The notes: generated from the letters alone by a model not told the origin. A stretch of 64,000 nucleotides of DNA from Gari tellinella (GCA_922989275.2 OV277864.1:69692158-69756157), one strand, 5' to 3'. Positions 36,801 to 40,181 are shown, counted from the stretch's first letter. Numbers and translations are program-made.

Positions 36801-39262
36801 CATTCTGCTTTACATTCAGCGTGGTTGAACCAATTCCCCCATAATTACGCCTTTTTAGCTCGCCTGTTCGAAGAACAGCAGAGCTAATGTCATACCCCCG
36901 GCGTGGGCGTGGGCGTGAGCGTGGCCAATGTTAAAGTTTTTTGGACGGGTTGTTTTAAAGCTTAATATTTGTGCTAGGGTTATGAAATTTTGTATGGAGG
37001 TTCATTTGGGGTTAAACATTGATGTTATGATGTTGGAATTAAAAAATAATTTTAATTTATGTCAATTTTCGACATGCTTTGGACTTGGGTTTTTCGACTT
37101 CAAATCACCACGTTAAAGTTTTTGGACGGGTTGTTTTAAAGCTTAATATTTGTGCTAGGATTATGAAGTTTTGTATGGAGGTTCATTTGGGGTTAAACAT
37201 TGATGTTATGATGTTGGAATTTAAAAATAATTTCAATTTATGTCAATTTTCGACATGTTTTGGACTTAGGTTTTTCAACTTCAAATCACCACGTTAAAGT
37301 TTTTTGGACGGGTTGTTTTAAAGCTAAATATTTGTGCTAGGGTTATGAAATTTTGTATGGAGGTTCATTTGGGGTTAAACATTGATGTTATGATGTTGGA
37401 ATTTAAAAATAATTTTAATTTATGTCAATTTTCGACATGTTTTGTACTTAGGTTTTTCGACTACAAACCACCAGGTTAAAGTTTTTTGGACGGGTTGTTT
37501 TAAAGTTTAATACTTGTGCTAGGGTGCTTAAATTTTGTATGGAGGTTCATTAGAGGTCAAACATTGATGTGATGAAGTTGAAATTTAAAGTAATCTTAAT
37601 TTTTGTAAATATTTGACACGCTTTGGACTTAGGTGTTTTCCTACTAAACACCAGGTTAAAGTTTTTTGGACGGGTTGCTTTATAGTTTAATACTTGTGCT
37701 AAGGTGCTGAAATTTTGTATGGAGGTTCATTAGGAGTCAAACATTGATGTTATGAAGATGAAATTTAAAAATAATTTTAACATTTGTCAATTTTTTACAC
37801 GATTTGGACTTAGTTGTTTTGACTTCAAATCACCAGGTTAAAGGTTGCACGGGTTGTTTAAAGTTTAATGAAACTAGACTAAGACTCAACATTAATTTAA
37901 TAATAGTTCTGAACTGAAAATTGATTTTCTTTTGATACAAGATGTTTTTTAGACTTAAACTTTAAACAGGCGAGCATCAGGTGGCTTTGACACCCATTTC
38001 TGGTTACACCTTTCATTTATTCCTCCACTTAAGAAAATAGTTCCACTTTATACAGCTATTAAACATAAAACCAAAATAAACAGTTTCTATATCCTAGTAG
38101 ATGTTAGCTTAAAGCAGGCTGAAAGTATAGCAAAATGCGCCTTAAGGCGCATTCTGCTTTACTTTTAACCTGCTTTAAGTGGTCATCTGTTTTCAAAACT
38201 AAAGACATGCTATGTGGTAAAGGGTTAAAGCAGTCACACTTCAGGATGCATGAAAAGTTTCCTATAGCTCAATATCAGAACAGTGTAGAAGTATGAAAAA
38301 AAAGCATTTCTGTGAGGAATAAGTAAAGGTGTCAAGGCATTTCTATATGGGGAAAGTTTAATCTGACTTTATTTCTATGTTATTTTTCAGTGTAATGAAT
38401 GAGATTATCACCAGCATCCAGTGTAACCATGTGCTAGGTCCTATGAAGATCGTAATGAACTGTCGGCGGCGGTTCAGACCACGACGGAAACGCTTCAGGA
38501 GCATGTACAGGGAAATTCTCTACCTGTCCTTCATGGCTTGTGGCAGGGAAAACATAGATCCAGGTAGGTAGTCTACGCAGTACAAAATTAAGATTTTAAA
38601 CTCTCTCTCTTTCTCTCTGTGTGAGTGTCTCTCTATCTCTCTCTTTGTATCCCTTTCTCTCTTACAGAATAATGGCAATTTTCTCTAGAAAAGATCTGGA
38701 TCTTTACTGTTTTTCAAAAATATACTATTAGCAGGAGGAGGGTTAACAATAAATTGGGATCAGCTTACTTACATAGTTTTAATGTTCAACTTGCTTTAAG
38801 CAGTCACCTGTTTACCCATAACCCCATAAATACACCTTTTTACACCTTTAATTTATTGTTCCACTGAGGAAAACTCACTTTTATACATTCATGAACATCC
38901 AGAATCAGAAATATTTTCCATATCCTGACAGATGGTATCTTAAAGCAGGCTGAAAGTAAAGCAGAATGTGCCTTGAGGCACATTCTGCTTTACTTTCAAC
39001 CTGCTTTAAGTGGTCGCCCATCTTCAAAACTAGAAACAGGCTATGGGGTAATGGGTTAAACACATAATAATTAAAATGAATTAGTGGTCATAATGTAGAG
39101 GTTTTACTGTTTGGTTTACTTCCAGATGCGTTTGACAGGGAGTACCGACAGGCCTTTACCAAGCTGTCTGGAGGTGAAATCAAGAGACTACAGAGAGATG
39201 ACAAGCCACGGTCACAGCTTGTGCAGTTCTGTCGCAAGGCTTTCTCAGCACTAGAAATCTGA
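772..39262 (+). CDS. DENND4: DENND4/Crag-type Rab GEF, 3' part (21 exons)
   Basis: This is the C-terminal 1523 codons of a DENN-domain protein of the DENND4 family (Drosophila Crag, human DENND4A/B/C), which as a family are GDP-GTP exchange factors for Rab10-class GTPases in membrane traffic. Exons: 772-853, 1659-1839, 2488-2629, 3147-3292, 4104-4159, 4781-4843, 5457-5666, 6307-6427, 6809-6937, 7437-7731, 11150-11338, 15442-15573, 17043-18380, 25903-26122, 27706-27757, 28735-29237, 33231-33381, 35648-35731, 36378-36547, 38391-38563, 39126-39262. Every junction is AG/GT and phase is continuous. Order seen: end of the cDENN and dDENN region, a PPR-like stretch, a long serine-rich linker, a CxxC/CPFC zinc-ribbon-like motif, and a conserved C-terminal region ending FSALEI. 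The uDENN and start codon lie upstream of the window. Which vertebrate paralogue is closest cannot be decided here. Confidence 0.93.
1659..1839 (+). CDS. DENND4: DENND4 exon: [11 protein letters not shown] segment of cDENN
   Basis: Acceptor GTTCAG, donor GTGAGC. It completes the split proline codon and reads [20 protein letters not shown], then [19 protein letters not shown], and ends on a codon boundary at KHKE. The ATG-less frame continues past the donor, but splicing gives a better family match. Confidence 0.9.
1840..2487. repeat. intron with two foldback elements
   Basis: A GGATCC-type palindrome (CTAGTTTGGATCC ... GGATCCAAACAGTTTGC) spans about 2085-2151. A Tc1-like foldback spans about 2233-2442, with ends ACAGTCATACTTCTCTATTACGG and AGAGAGATTTTACTGT and an inner AAACAGAAAGCTCC hairpin. 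The preceding intron (854-1658) holds a decayed ATTAGAATC element at about 930-1345 and an AACAGTGTAGA palindrome at 1469-1541. Confidence 0.65.
2488..2629 (+). CDS. DENND4: DENND4 exon: [19 protein letters not shown] segment
   Basis: Acceptor TCTGCAG, donor GTGAGA. It encodes [20 protein letters not shown] followed by a conserved SVLFDMQG. This is the DENND4 helix that leads into dDENN. It ends with one base of a glycine codon. Confidence 0.92.
2918..3118. repeat. Tc1-like foldback MITE
   Basis: Ends CTGTAAATCCCTCTATTATGACC and GTAATAGAGTGATTTTACTG are inverted. The centre (2975-3060) is a palindrome around AAAGCAAGGTGACAG ... CTGTCACCTTGCTTTAA type arms. Better-preserved relatives lie at 16785 and 34218. 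Confidence 0.65.
3147..3292 (+). CDS. DENND4: DENND4 exon: [20 protein letters not shown]
   Basis: Acceptor TTTCAG, donor GTGAGT. It encodes [20 protein letters not shown] then [20 protein letters not shown], one of the most recognisable blocks of the DENND4 DENN module. It ends in phase 0 at CIEK. Confidence 0.95.
3293..4103. repeat. intron with two GGATCC-type palindromes
   Basis: Palindromes at about 3348-3411 and 3841-3903 share CAGTTTGGATCCTGAT arms around ATGCCAGG or GCCGCGTTATGCGGC loops. The rest (3420-3840, 3905-4095) shows no feature I recognise. Confidence 0.7.
4104..4159 (+). CDS. DENND4: DENND4 small exon: [15 protein letters not shown]
   Basis: Acceptor CTTCAG, donor GTATGG. 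This 56-bp acidic exon joins in phase 0 from the previous exon and leaves two bases (AG) of a serine codon. Confidence 0.85.
4160..4780. repeat. intron with local duplication and GGATCC palindrome
   Basis: A segment with CTGTACAT, ACTCATT and GGGCTCTG at 4267-4345 is repeated imperfectly at 4358-4425. A remnant of the ACCCC hairpin family follows at about 4400-4467. A GGATCC-type palindrome (arms AGTTTGGATCC and GGATCCATTACCAAAATG) lies at about 4598-4671. Confidence 0.5.
4781..4843 (+). CDS. DENND4: DENND4 exon: [17 protein letters not shown]
   Basis: Acceptor ATTTCAG, donor GTATGA. It encodes [20 protein letters not shown] and splits a serine codon at each end in matching phase. Confidence 0.9.
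4866..5009. repeat. AAGCATTTGATTGGTCAGA foldback
   Basis: Near-perfect arms AAGCATTTGATTGGTCAGAT / ATCTGACCAATCAAATGCTT surround GAGCTTTTGCTC. They are flanked by weaker inverted GGTTATAAAG and CTTTATAAC ends. Copies recur at 8683, 9232 and 29947. A decayed pogo-like foldback follows at about 5200-5370. Confidence 0.75.
5457..5666 (+). CDS. DENND4: DENND4 exon: basic linker before PPR region
   Basis: Acceptor CCTACAG, donor GTATTG. It encodes [16 protein letters not shown], a Q/K/S-rich linker, then [20 protein letters not shown]. It ends on two bases of a serine codon that the next exon completes. Confidence 0.9.
5808..6057 (+). repeat. ACCCC-type hairpin MITE (family M1), full copy
   Basis: Left end TTAACCCTTTACCCC, right end GGGGGAAAGGGTAAA. 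The central palindrome has arms AAAGCAGAATGCACC and GGCGCATTCTGCTTT and outer arms CCACTTAAAGCAGG / CCTGCTTTAAGCT. This is the reference forward copy of the commonest repeat in the window. After it, 6058-6240 holds a weak GACTCAA ... CTTTATAACC remnant. Confidence 0.8.
6307..6427 (+). CDS. DENND4: DENND4 exon: [19 protein letters not shown]-like start
   Basis: Acceptor ATTTAG, donor GTAAGT. It encodes [20 protein letters not shown] and [18 protein letters not shown], the helix pair of the DENND4 pentatricopeptide-like region. It ends in phase 0. Confidence 0.93.
6620..6742. repeat. short TIR element, ATACCAGTGTATTAT ends
   Basis: Terminal inverted repeats TACCAGTGTATTATCTTGCA and TGCACAATAATACACTGGTA flank a 70-bp inner part with GCCGGTAA and TTACCGGT. 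I see no other copy in the window. Confidence 0.6.
6809..6937 (+). CDS. DENND4: DENND4 exon: PPR motif
   Basis: Acceptor TTTCAG, donor GTACTG. It encodes [20 protein letters not shown] then [20 protein letters not shown], a classical 35-residue PPR with the VQPNAITYG signature. This is what separates DENND4 from other DENN families. Exactly 43 codons, phase 0 at both ends. Confidence 0.95.
6938..7436. other. intron, nothing recognised
   Basis: AT-rich intron with poly-A/T runs near 7075-7110 and a usable polypyrimidine/CCAG acceptor. I see no repeat copy or gene in it. Confidence 0.5.
7437..7731 (+). CDS. DENND4: DENND4 exon: [10 protein letters not shown] and start of linker
   Basis: Acceptor TACCAG, donor GTATGA after CTGGAAA. 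It encodes [20 protein letters not shown], finishing the PPR block (YYNKAVLEG), then a basic stretch and [20 protein letters not shown]. It ends with one base of a codon. The frame stays open past the donor, but the next exon fits only with this junction. Confidence 0.88.
7770..7962 (+). repeat. M1 hairpin MITE, internally shortened
   Basis: Left end TAAACCATTACCCCATAGCC is intact. The central palindrome has lost one arm (AAAGCAGAATGTGCC runs straight into TTCAGCCTGC). The right end GGGGTAACAGGTTA is decayed. A related hairpin with AAAGCAGAAAGCATC sits at about 8054-8170. Confidence 0.65.
8683..8850. repeat. double AAGCATTTGATTGG foldback
   Basis: Two successive palindromes share the arm CAAGCATTTGATTGGTCAGA: the first around GAGCCTATGCGC, the second around TTTTCAG. 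They are followed by CTCAACTCAAACG ... TTATAACC. A single-palindrome copy lies at 9232-9367. From 8851 to 9230 and from 9368 to 9700 I see only isolated remnants. Confidence 0.7.
9711..9772. repeat. AGGGCTCC palindrome (family M2 core)
   Basis: Arms TAGACCCTGATCAGAGGGCT and AGCCCTCTGATCAGGGTCTA with a TCTGTAGG centre make a near-perfect 60-bp palindrome. M2 full elements lie at 23490 and 61596. Confidence 0.7.
9994..10484 (+). repeat. M1 MITE carrying a nested TA-flanked element
   Basis: The M1 left end (GAACCCTTTACCTCA) stops at 10012 and resumes at 10252 as ACCTGTTTCAAGTTTTGAAG. The M1 palindrome (AAAGCAGAATGCACC) and right end GGAGTAATGGGTTAA follow. Confidence 0.75.
10013..10249. mobile_element. 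TIR element in M1, flanked by TA
   Basis: Terminal inverted repeats CAGTGGAGAATCTGTT and AACAGATTCTCCACTG are flanked by TA on both sides, the target duplication of Tc1/mariner-type elements. Inside is a GGAGCC variant of the AAACAGTTTGGATCC palindrome. At 237 bp with no transposase frame, it is non-autonomous. Confidence 0.75.
10798..10972. repeat. two palindromes
   Basis: The first (10798-10860) has arms CAGTACTATAGCATAGACAA and TTGTCTATACTATAGTACTG. The second (10911-10972) is the GACAGCTCC variant of the M2 core, with AAACAGTGTAGACCCAGATC arms. No gene is seen in 9780-11149. Confidence 0.7.
11150..11338 (+). CDS. DENND4: DENND4 exon: lysine-rich linker
   Basis: Acceptor ACACTAG, donor GTAATT. 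It encodes [20 protein letters not shown], then a lysine-rich stretch with [14 protein letters not shown]. The first two bases complete an arginine codon from the previous exon, and one base is left over. The linker is poorly conserved, so family support comes from phase and position. Confidence 0.82.
11969..12587. mobile_element. TIR element with two tRNA-like segments
   Basis: Ends are imperfect inverted repeats of about 35 bp: TTATTGTTTGGTTTTATT and AATAAAACACAACAATAA, each with an inner CTGTCAAAATTT. Inside, about 12137-12207 has A-box (TAGCGTAGTTGG) and B-box (GGTTCGATCCC) like sequence on +. About 12355-12425 has a similar pair on - (GAGTTCGATACCC). AT-rich trinucleotide runs lie between. 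It has no coding frame. Confidence 0.5.
12594..13075 (+). repeat. TTTTAGCTCACCTGG-type repeat
   Basis: It begins TTTTAGCTCACCTGGCATG with a GCCAAGGTGAGCTTTTA hairpin. Diverged internal units follow (TAACACTC, CATTTGATCTCATGAAAC, GGTCAAA), and it ends CAGGTGAGCGATATAGGGCC. I know this type as abundant in bivalve genomes (from memory). A fragment recurs at 46248. Confidence 0.65.
13299..13365. repeat. M2-type palindrome, GACA variant
   Basis: Arms GTGTAGACCCAGATCAGACA and AGTCTGATCTGGGTCTGCA. A decayed CTCATTAGAATC-family element without its hairpin follows at about 13555-13690. Confidence 0.6.
14031..14215 (-). repeat. M1 MITE, inverted half copy
   Basis: It starts TTAACCCATTATCCC and runs through the TTTATTCATCC segment to the hairpin, then stops at GATGCATTCTGCATAA. 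The other half is missing and a forward composite copy begins at once. Confidence 0.6.
14216..14713 (+). repeat. composite: M2 element nested in M1
   Basis: M1 left part (CTCATTACCCCATAGCC ... GGTGACCACTT) is interrupted at about 14266. M2 runs from TTAACTCTTTCCTCCC to TCAAAGGGTTAA at 14515. M1 then continues AAAGCAGGTTGAAAG to GGGGTAATGGGTTAA. The same nest occurs at 47367-47850. Confidence 0.75.
15183..15250. repeat. M2-type palindrome, GACAGCTCC variant
   Basis: Near-perfect arms AACAGTGTAGACCCAGATCA and TGATCTGGGTCTACACTGTT around CAGCTCCTTCAGGAGCTG. A related smaller hairpin (GTAATGCAGAAGGCTCC) lies at 15055-15115. Confidence 0.75.
15442..15573 (+). CDS. DENND4: DENND4 exon: [17 protein letters not shown]
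   Basis: Acceptor TATCCAG, donor GTAAGT. It encodes [20 protein letters not shown] and a polar stretch to KKDIL, with phase 1 at both ends. It joins to [11 protein letters not shown] in the next exon. Confidence 0.85.
15705..16055. mobile_element. TIR element, GTGCTCCCTCTCTACAAC ends
   Basis: Inverted ends GTGCTCCCTCTCTACAACAA and TTGTAGGGAGGGAGGGAGTA, with an inner GGAGGGAGTCATTATAGGG. It contains a GATCAAATGCCGCG palindrome at 15836-15903. A second copy with the same inner layout lies at 27793-28136. Confidence 0.65.
16178..16428 (+). repeat. M1 hairpin MITE, full copy
   Basis: Intact ends ATAACCCATTACCCCATAGC and ATGGGGTAATGGGTT, and a central palindrome AAAGCAGAATGCGCC / GGCACATTCTGCTTT. 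A decayed M2 element follows at 16478-16720. Confidence 0.8.
16785..16995. repeat. Tc1-like foldback MITE, best copy
   Basis: Inverted ends GGTAAAACCTCTTTATTACG and GTAACAGAGAGGTTTTAC, with ACGACCACTAAA / TTTAGTGGTCGT inside. The central palindrome has arms ACAGGTGACCGCTTAAAGCA and TGCTTTAAGCAGTCACCTGT and a perfect TCCTATAGGA centre. Confidence 0.8.
17043..18380 (+). CDS. DENND4: DENND4 largest exon: [14 protein letters not shown] and Ser-rich linker
   Basis: Acceptor TTTCCAG, donor GTAAGA after CCTATCCCAG. This 1338-bp exon opens with [21 protein letters not shown] long low-complexity, serine/threonine/acidic linker follows, with conserved islands: [62 protein letters not shown] and [13 protein letters not shown]. 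The F/L-island followed by [19 protein letters not shown] resembles a conserved block in animal DENND4 linkers. The frame stays open to 18508 inside the intron, which is a read-through, not coding. Confidence 0.92.
18956..19326. repeat. pogo-like foldback MITE with nested palindrome
   Basis: Ends GGTCAAACTTCGATATCTCG and ATACCGAAGTTCGACTGTA. Inner arms TCGAACATACCAGTATTTCA and TTGAAATATGGGTATGTTCG. A 165-bp insert at 19086-19250 is flanked by the direct repeat GAAATAATGC. An M2 core palindrome precedes it at 18585-18650. Further on, an AAACCGGAAA / TCCGGTTTAGAGG foldback remnant lies at 19380-19490. Confidence 0.75.
19125..19243. repeat. near-perfect 119-bp palindrome
   Basis: Arms of about 58 nt (start AGAGATTTTTC, centre GGACATACAATGTATGTCC, end AAAAATCTCT) differ only by a short indel and one A/G change. 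No second copy is seen in the window. Confidence 0.85.
20248..20487 (+). repeat. M1 hairpin MITE
   Basis: Left end TTAACCCTTTACTCCATAGC, palindrome AAAGCAGAATGTGCC / GGTACATTCTGCTTT, right end AGGGAAAATGGGTTAA. A GATTAGTGACACC / GTCACTAACC foldback remnant precedes it at about 20070-20150. Confidence 0.75.
20694..21074. repeat. two ATTAGAATCGTC-family elements (M3)
   Basis: A truncated copy at 20694-20820 and a fuller one at 20884-21074. The second has ends CCCAGATAAGGGGAG and CTCCCACTTATCTGAAGCCC around arms TCACTACTCATTAGAATCAT and ATGATTCTAATGAGTAGTCA. M3 is the third common hairpin family here. Confidence 0.7.
21451..21515. repeat. M2 core palindrome, perfect centre
   Basis: Arms AGTGTAGACCCTGATCAGAG and CTCTGATCAGGGTCTACACT around GGCTCCTATAGGAGCC, with no mismatch that I can see. 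Confidence 0.8.
21967..22518. mobile_element. TIR element, GGCCTAAAAAAAA ends
   Basis: Inverted ends GGCCTAAAAAAAAA and TTTTTTTTTAGGCC continue as TGTGTGTTTCTGGTTTC and GAAACCGGAAACACACA. The inside has an (AT)n run at 22103-22124 and long A and T homopolymers at 22380-22435. It is non-autonomous. The homopolymers are a likely place for sequencing error. Confidence 0.65.
22553..22811 (+). repeat. M1 hairpin MITE, diverged
   Basis: Left end is decayed (ATTACCCAATTACCATATAG). Palindrome arms AAAGCAAAGTGCAC and GATGCATTCTGCTTT mismatch at several places. Right end is AGGTTAATAGGTTAA. From 22812 to 23485 I see only short hairpin remnants. Confidence 0.6.
23490..23735 (+). repeat. M2 element, full copy
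   Basis: Ends TTAACCCTTTGAACCCTA and GGGAGGAAAGAGTTAA. Central palindrome AAACAGTGAAGACCCAGATC / GATTAGGGTCTACACTGTTT. After it, a GATGAAAGTAAAG / TTTACTTTCATC hairpin lies at 23880-23950. Confidence 0.75.
24258..24445. repeat. M3 element, full copy
   Basis: Ends GCACCAGATAAGGG and CTCTTATCTGGA. Perfect arms ATTCGAATCGTCTC / GAGACGATTCTAAT with a TTC centre, then TAGTAACACCATAGGA. Confidence 0.75.
24507..24757 (+). repeat. M1 hairpin MITE, full copy
   Basis: Ends TTAATCCATTACCCCATAGC and ATGGGGTAATGGGTTAA. Perfect central palindrome GCAGAATGTGCCTTAAGG with its complement. It is among the least decayed copies, so probably recent. Confidence 0.8.
24884..25322 (+). repeat. TTTTATGCC...GGCATATAG repeat
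   Basis: It starts TTTTATGCCACAGGCATATAGT with GTCCTGTCTGTCTGT. Two internal units follow, each with GATTTTAC, ATACTTATACAGTTGTTGCC and TTTGACCTTGACC-like sequence. It ends GATGCCACAGGGGTATAAGC ... GTCTTGTTT. A second, less decayed copy lies at 55669-56157. Confidence 0.65.
25647..25702. repeat. GGATCC-type palindrome, short
   Basis: CAAACAGTTTGGATCCAGAT and ATCTGACCTGGAACCAAACTG arms around GATGCAGC. Between 25323 and 25640 I see only M1-like end fragments. Confidence 0.6.
25903..26122 (+). CDS. DENND4: DENND4 exon: cysteine-rich [13 protein letters not shown] segment
   Basis: Acceptor CCCAACAG, donor GTTAAT. It encodes [20 protein letters not shown], then [20 protein letters not shown] and [12 protein letters not shown]. 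CxxC here pairs with CPFC in the next exon to make a zinc-ribbon-like motif conserved in DENND4. It ends on two bases of a serine codon. Confidence 0.95.
26368..26731. repeat. M2-type palindrome plus full M2 element
   Basis: 26368-26425 is a GACAGCTCC palindrome (arms TAGACCCTGGTCAGACAGCT / AGCTGTCTGACCAGGGTCTA). 26475-26731 is a full M2 element, TTAACTCTTTGAACCC to GGGAGGAAAGGGTTAA. An M1 end fragment precedes at 26270-26345. Confidence 0.7.
27133..27620. repeat. M1 copies, one forward and one inverted
   Basis: 27133-27385 is a forward diverged copy (palindrome AAAGCAGAATGCTCTTGG). 27437-27620 is an inverted copy, TTAACCCATTACCCCATAA to GAGGTAATGGGTTAA, that has lost its central stem. A duplicated segment with CAGCTATCTGTCTT ... 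TCTTTCTCCTT lies on both sides of the second copy (27387 and 27622). Confidence 0.65.
27706..27757 (+). CDS. DENND4: DENND4 small exon: [17 protein letters not shown]
   Basis: Acceptor TTTTCAG, donor GTAGGT. This 52-bp exon completes a serine codon and supplies the second zinc-binding CPFC pair. Phase 0 at the 3' end. Confidence 0.93.
27793..28136. mobile_element. TIR element, CTCCCTCTCTACAACGAC ends
   Basis: Inverted ends ACTCCCTCTCTACAACGACA and GTCATTGTAGGGAGGGAACA with an inner GAAGGGAGTCGTTAAAGG. It carries a GCATCCAGATCAGACGACGC palindrome at 27889-27957, in the same place as in the copy at 15705. Confidence 0.65.
28232..28665 (+). repeat. M1 fragment and M1 full copy
   Basis: 28232-28310 is only the right end (TTCAGTGGAGGAATAAAT to GGTAATGGGTTAA). 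28417-28665 is a full copy with palindrome AAACAGAATGTGCC / GGGGCATTCTGCTTT. Confidence 0.7.
28735..29237 (+). CDS. DENND4: DENND4 exon: [20 protein letters not shown] region
   Basis: Acceptor TTTTAG, donor GTAAGA after TTTGAAAT. It encodes a polar, probably unstructured stretch with [20 protein letters not shown] and [14 protein letters not shown], ending KRSPFE plus two bases of an isoleucine codon. The first 29 codons before the local ATG are coding by phase. Confidence 0.9.
29287..29851 (+). repeat. M2 element followed by M1 copy
   Basis: 29287-29543 is an M2 copy, TTAACCCATTCAACCCTCGC to AGGGGGGAAGAGGT. 29610-29851 is an M1 copy with a broken palindrome (AAAGCAGAATGCCCC, GATGCACATTCTGC) and a decayed right end. 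Confidence 0.65.
29947..30090. repeat. AAGCATTTGATTG foldback
   Basis: Ends CTCCGAGGTTATAAAGCCTT and AGCTTTATAACCTCAGAGC are themselves inverted. Arms AAGCATTTGATTGTCAGATT and CTGACCAATCAAATGCTTGG. It is the copy with the best-preserved outer ends, so it defines the family's limits. Confidence 0.75.
30488..32404. mobile_element. hAT-like non-autonomous element, 1.9 kb
   Basis: Ends GGATACAAGTCATTTCG and CGAAATGACCAGTTCCC are inverted and flanked by the 8-bp direct repeat GTATTAAC (30480-30487, 32405-32412). About ten TCATTTCGTACCC units in the left 240 bp and eight GGGTACGAAATGA units in the right 320 bp form subterminal arrays in opposite orientation. The inside includes a GTCACATATGACAG / CTGTCATATGTGAC pair. 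No transposase is seen, only a 63-codon frame at 31437. Eight-base duplications and subterminal repeats are hAT traits; the family call is inference. Confidence 0.7.
32409..32659 (+). repeat. M1 hairpin MITE, full copy
   Basis: Starts inside the target duplication of the hAT-like element (ATTAACCCATTACCCGATAG) and ends AGGGAAAGGGTTAA. Perfect centre GCGCCATATGGCGC. A GACAGCTCC palindrome follows at 32681-32745. Confidence 0.75.
32809..33089 (+). mobile_element. tRNA-derived SINE with target duplication
   Basis: The tRNA-like head has A box TGGCCTAGTGGTA and B box GTTCGAATCCC. The body has GGTGGTTCTACCCAGTTGCC and CTTCTGGGGTCTTCCTCCAC, and the tail AAAAAAAATCAAATCAAAT. The 11-bp direct repeat CACCTGCTTTC (32798-32808, 33090-33100) marks retroposition, and it lies within an M1 copy whose right half resumes at 33090. 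A second copy is at 44370. Confidence 0.88.
33231..33381 (+). CDS. DENND4: DENND4 exon: [20 protein letters not shown]
   Basis: Acceptor TTTTCAG, donor GTGAGT. It encodes [20 protein letters not shown] then [12 protein letters not shown], start of the conserved C-terminal region. Phase 0 at the 3' end. Confidence 0.95.
33382..35647. repeat. intron: Tc1-like, M3 and M1 elements
   Basis: 33530-33600 is a GACAGTAAAGCAGAAAG hairpin. 34218-34409 is a Tc1-like foldback (ACAGTAAAACCTCTCTATTA to AGGGAGGTTTTACTGT). 34466-34655 is a full M3 with a TCTCAAAGAGA centre. 34887-35128 and 35336-35592 are inverted M1 copies. 35128-35340 is an element with ends TTAACCCATTTGTGCC and GGGCGCAAATAGGTTAA enclosing a CAGACGCCACA palindrome. 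Nothing is recognised in 33600-34040 or 34660-34880. Confidence 0.65.
35648..35731 (+). CDS. DENND4: DENND4 exon: [19 protein letters not shown]
   Basis: Acceptor GTTCCAG, donor GTAACA. 28 codons in phase 0 at both ends encode [20 protein letters not shown] and PSYNKDPE, highly typical of DENND4 C-termini. Confidence 0.95.
35740..36130 (-). repeat. inverted M1 copy and truncated M1
   Basis: 35740-35983 is an inverted M1 whose left end is decayed. 35996-36115 is a second inverted copy that stops inside the stem (ATAGCTTAAAGTAGG) and joins GTCGTAAGTTCGATCCC, a B-box-like sequence, which suggests a SINE fragment at the break. Confidence 0.55.
36378..36547 (+). CDS. DENND4: DENND4 exon: [20 protein letters not shown]
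   Basis: Acceptor ATCTCAG, donor GTAAGT. It encodes [20 protein letters not shown] and [14 protein letters not shown], ending on two bases of an alanine codon. Confidence 0.95.
36710..36828 (+). repeat. M1 left half
   Basis: TTAACCCATAACCCCATAGCC through the stem AAAGCAGAATGTGCC, ending soon after GCATTCTGCTTTACATTCAG. The right half is missing and an inverted M1 begins directly. Confidence 0.65.
36850..37995 (+). repeat. 182-bp tandem repeat inside TTTTTAGCTCGCCTG element
   Basis: The element opens TTTTTAGCTCGCCTGTTCG and ends AAACAGGCGAGCATCAGG. Between them GTTAAAGTTTTTTGGACGGG recurs near 36930, 37112, 37293, 37475, 37655 and 37837: five units of 180-182 bp plus a partial. Units 1-3 are the most alike and the later ones diverge. 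It interrupts an inverted M1 copy that resumes near 38003 and ends at 38228. Confidence 0.85.
38391..38563 (+). CDS. DENND4: DENND4 exon: [20 protein letters not shown]
   Basis: Acceptor TTTTTCAG, donor GTAGGT. It encodes [20 protein letters not shown] and [20 protein letters not shown], completing an alanine codon and leaving one base. Confidence 0.95.
38598..38665. repeat. (CT)n-rich microsatellite
   Basis: Interrupted CTCTCT tract with GTGTGAGTGTCTCTC breaks, directly after the donor site of the preceding exon. Confidence 0.8.
38811..39111 (-). repeat. inverted M1 and Tc1-like end
   Basis: 38811-39059 is a full inverted M1 (palindrome AAAGCAGAATGTGCC / GAGGCACATTCTGCTTT). 39066-39111 is a lone Tc1-like end, TTAGTGGTCATAATGTAG then AGGTTTTACTGT, just before the last exon's acceptor. 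Confidence 0.7.
39126..39262 (+). CDS. DENND4: DENND4 last coding exon and stop
   Basis: Acceptor CTTCCAG. It encodes [20 protein letters not shown] then [15 protein letters not shown] and TGA at 39260-39262. The YRQAF...FCRKAF block is characteristic of the DENND4 C-terminus, so this is a true end and not a truncation. Confidence 0.95.
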
Positions 39263-39923
39263 GATGACATGATAGCACAACCATTGGAAAACTCTTGGTC
39301 CATAGACCTGCAAGAAAACTCTTGACCCATAGACCTGCTGAAGATAAAATACAGTCAAACGTCTGTCATGTGGTCTTTCTTTAAAGAAGTGTGCTGATGC
39401 CAGAAAACTGGTGACTGCTTAATGCAGAACAAATGTAAAGCAGAAAACTTTACTTTTGTCCTGCATTAATCTGCCACTGTGTGTTGAAGATTGATGGAAT
39501 ATCTGCTATTGAGTAGCAGCTTGACACAAGATTGACATTACTGCTCCAAACCAATCATTTACTTAACCCTTTACCCTGTTTCTAGTTTTGAATAAAGGGA
39601 ACAACTGAAAGCTGGTTGAAAGTAAAGCAGAATGCTTTATGCCACCATCTGGAAAGACACTGGAAATTCTTTCTATGTTTTATGTTCAGGCCTTGTTAGA
39701 TCGGGGCTAACATCCTTAGTGTTGAAATAATTAGGGGTTTAAAAAGGTGTATTTATGGAGTACTGGGTAAAAAAGAACAAAACTATCTACATGTAGCTTT
39801 ATTAAGTACCATAGAATGGCCTAATGATAGTTGATAGAGACAGGTGGCTGCTTAGTGCAGTACATGAAAATTGAATCTAAGTCTTGTAGACCAGACAAAA
39901 GTGTCGAGATTGAGTGACTGCTG

Positions 39924-40181
39924 ACAGGGCTGCCATTTCTCTGAATTTTTTCGAAATTTTCTGATTGTTATCCTAGCAGATGGTAGCTTAAAGCAGGCTG
40001 AAAGTAAAGCATAATGCACCTTAAGGTGCATTTTGCTTTTCTTTAAACCTGCTTTAAGTGGTCATGTGTGTAGAATTGACTAGGAGTAAAGGGTAAAAGG
40101 TACCATTCTTAAAAATCGCACTTGAAAAATAGGAAATTTGGAAATTTTAAGATTTTTTATGATTAATTTTTGGTAGCCCTG
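39924..40181. repeat. CAGGGCTGCCA element carrying nested M1
   Basis: Ends CAGGGCTGCCATTTCTC and TGGTAGCCCTG are inverted, as are inner TTTTTTCGAAATTTTC and GAAATTTTAAGA. A partial inverted M1 (TAGCAGATGGTAGCTTAAAG to AGTAAAGGGTAAA) sits inside. The same nest occurs at 49164-49421. A fragmentary forward M1 precedes at 39563-39770. Confidence 0.7.

Noticed and set aside
37079..37297. Two near-identical 62-72-codon frames in the 182-bp repeat
   Set aside because: The frames follow the tandem unit, are broken in later units, and have no known family.
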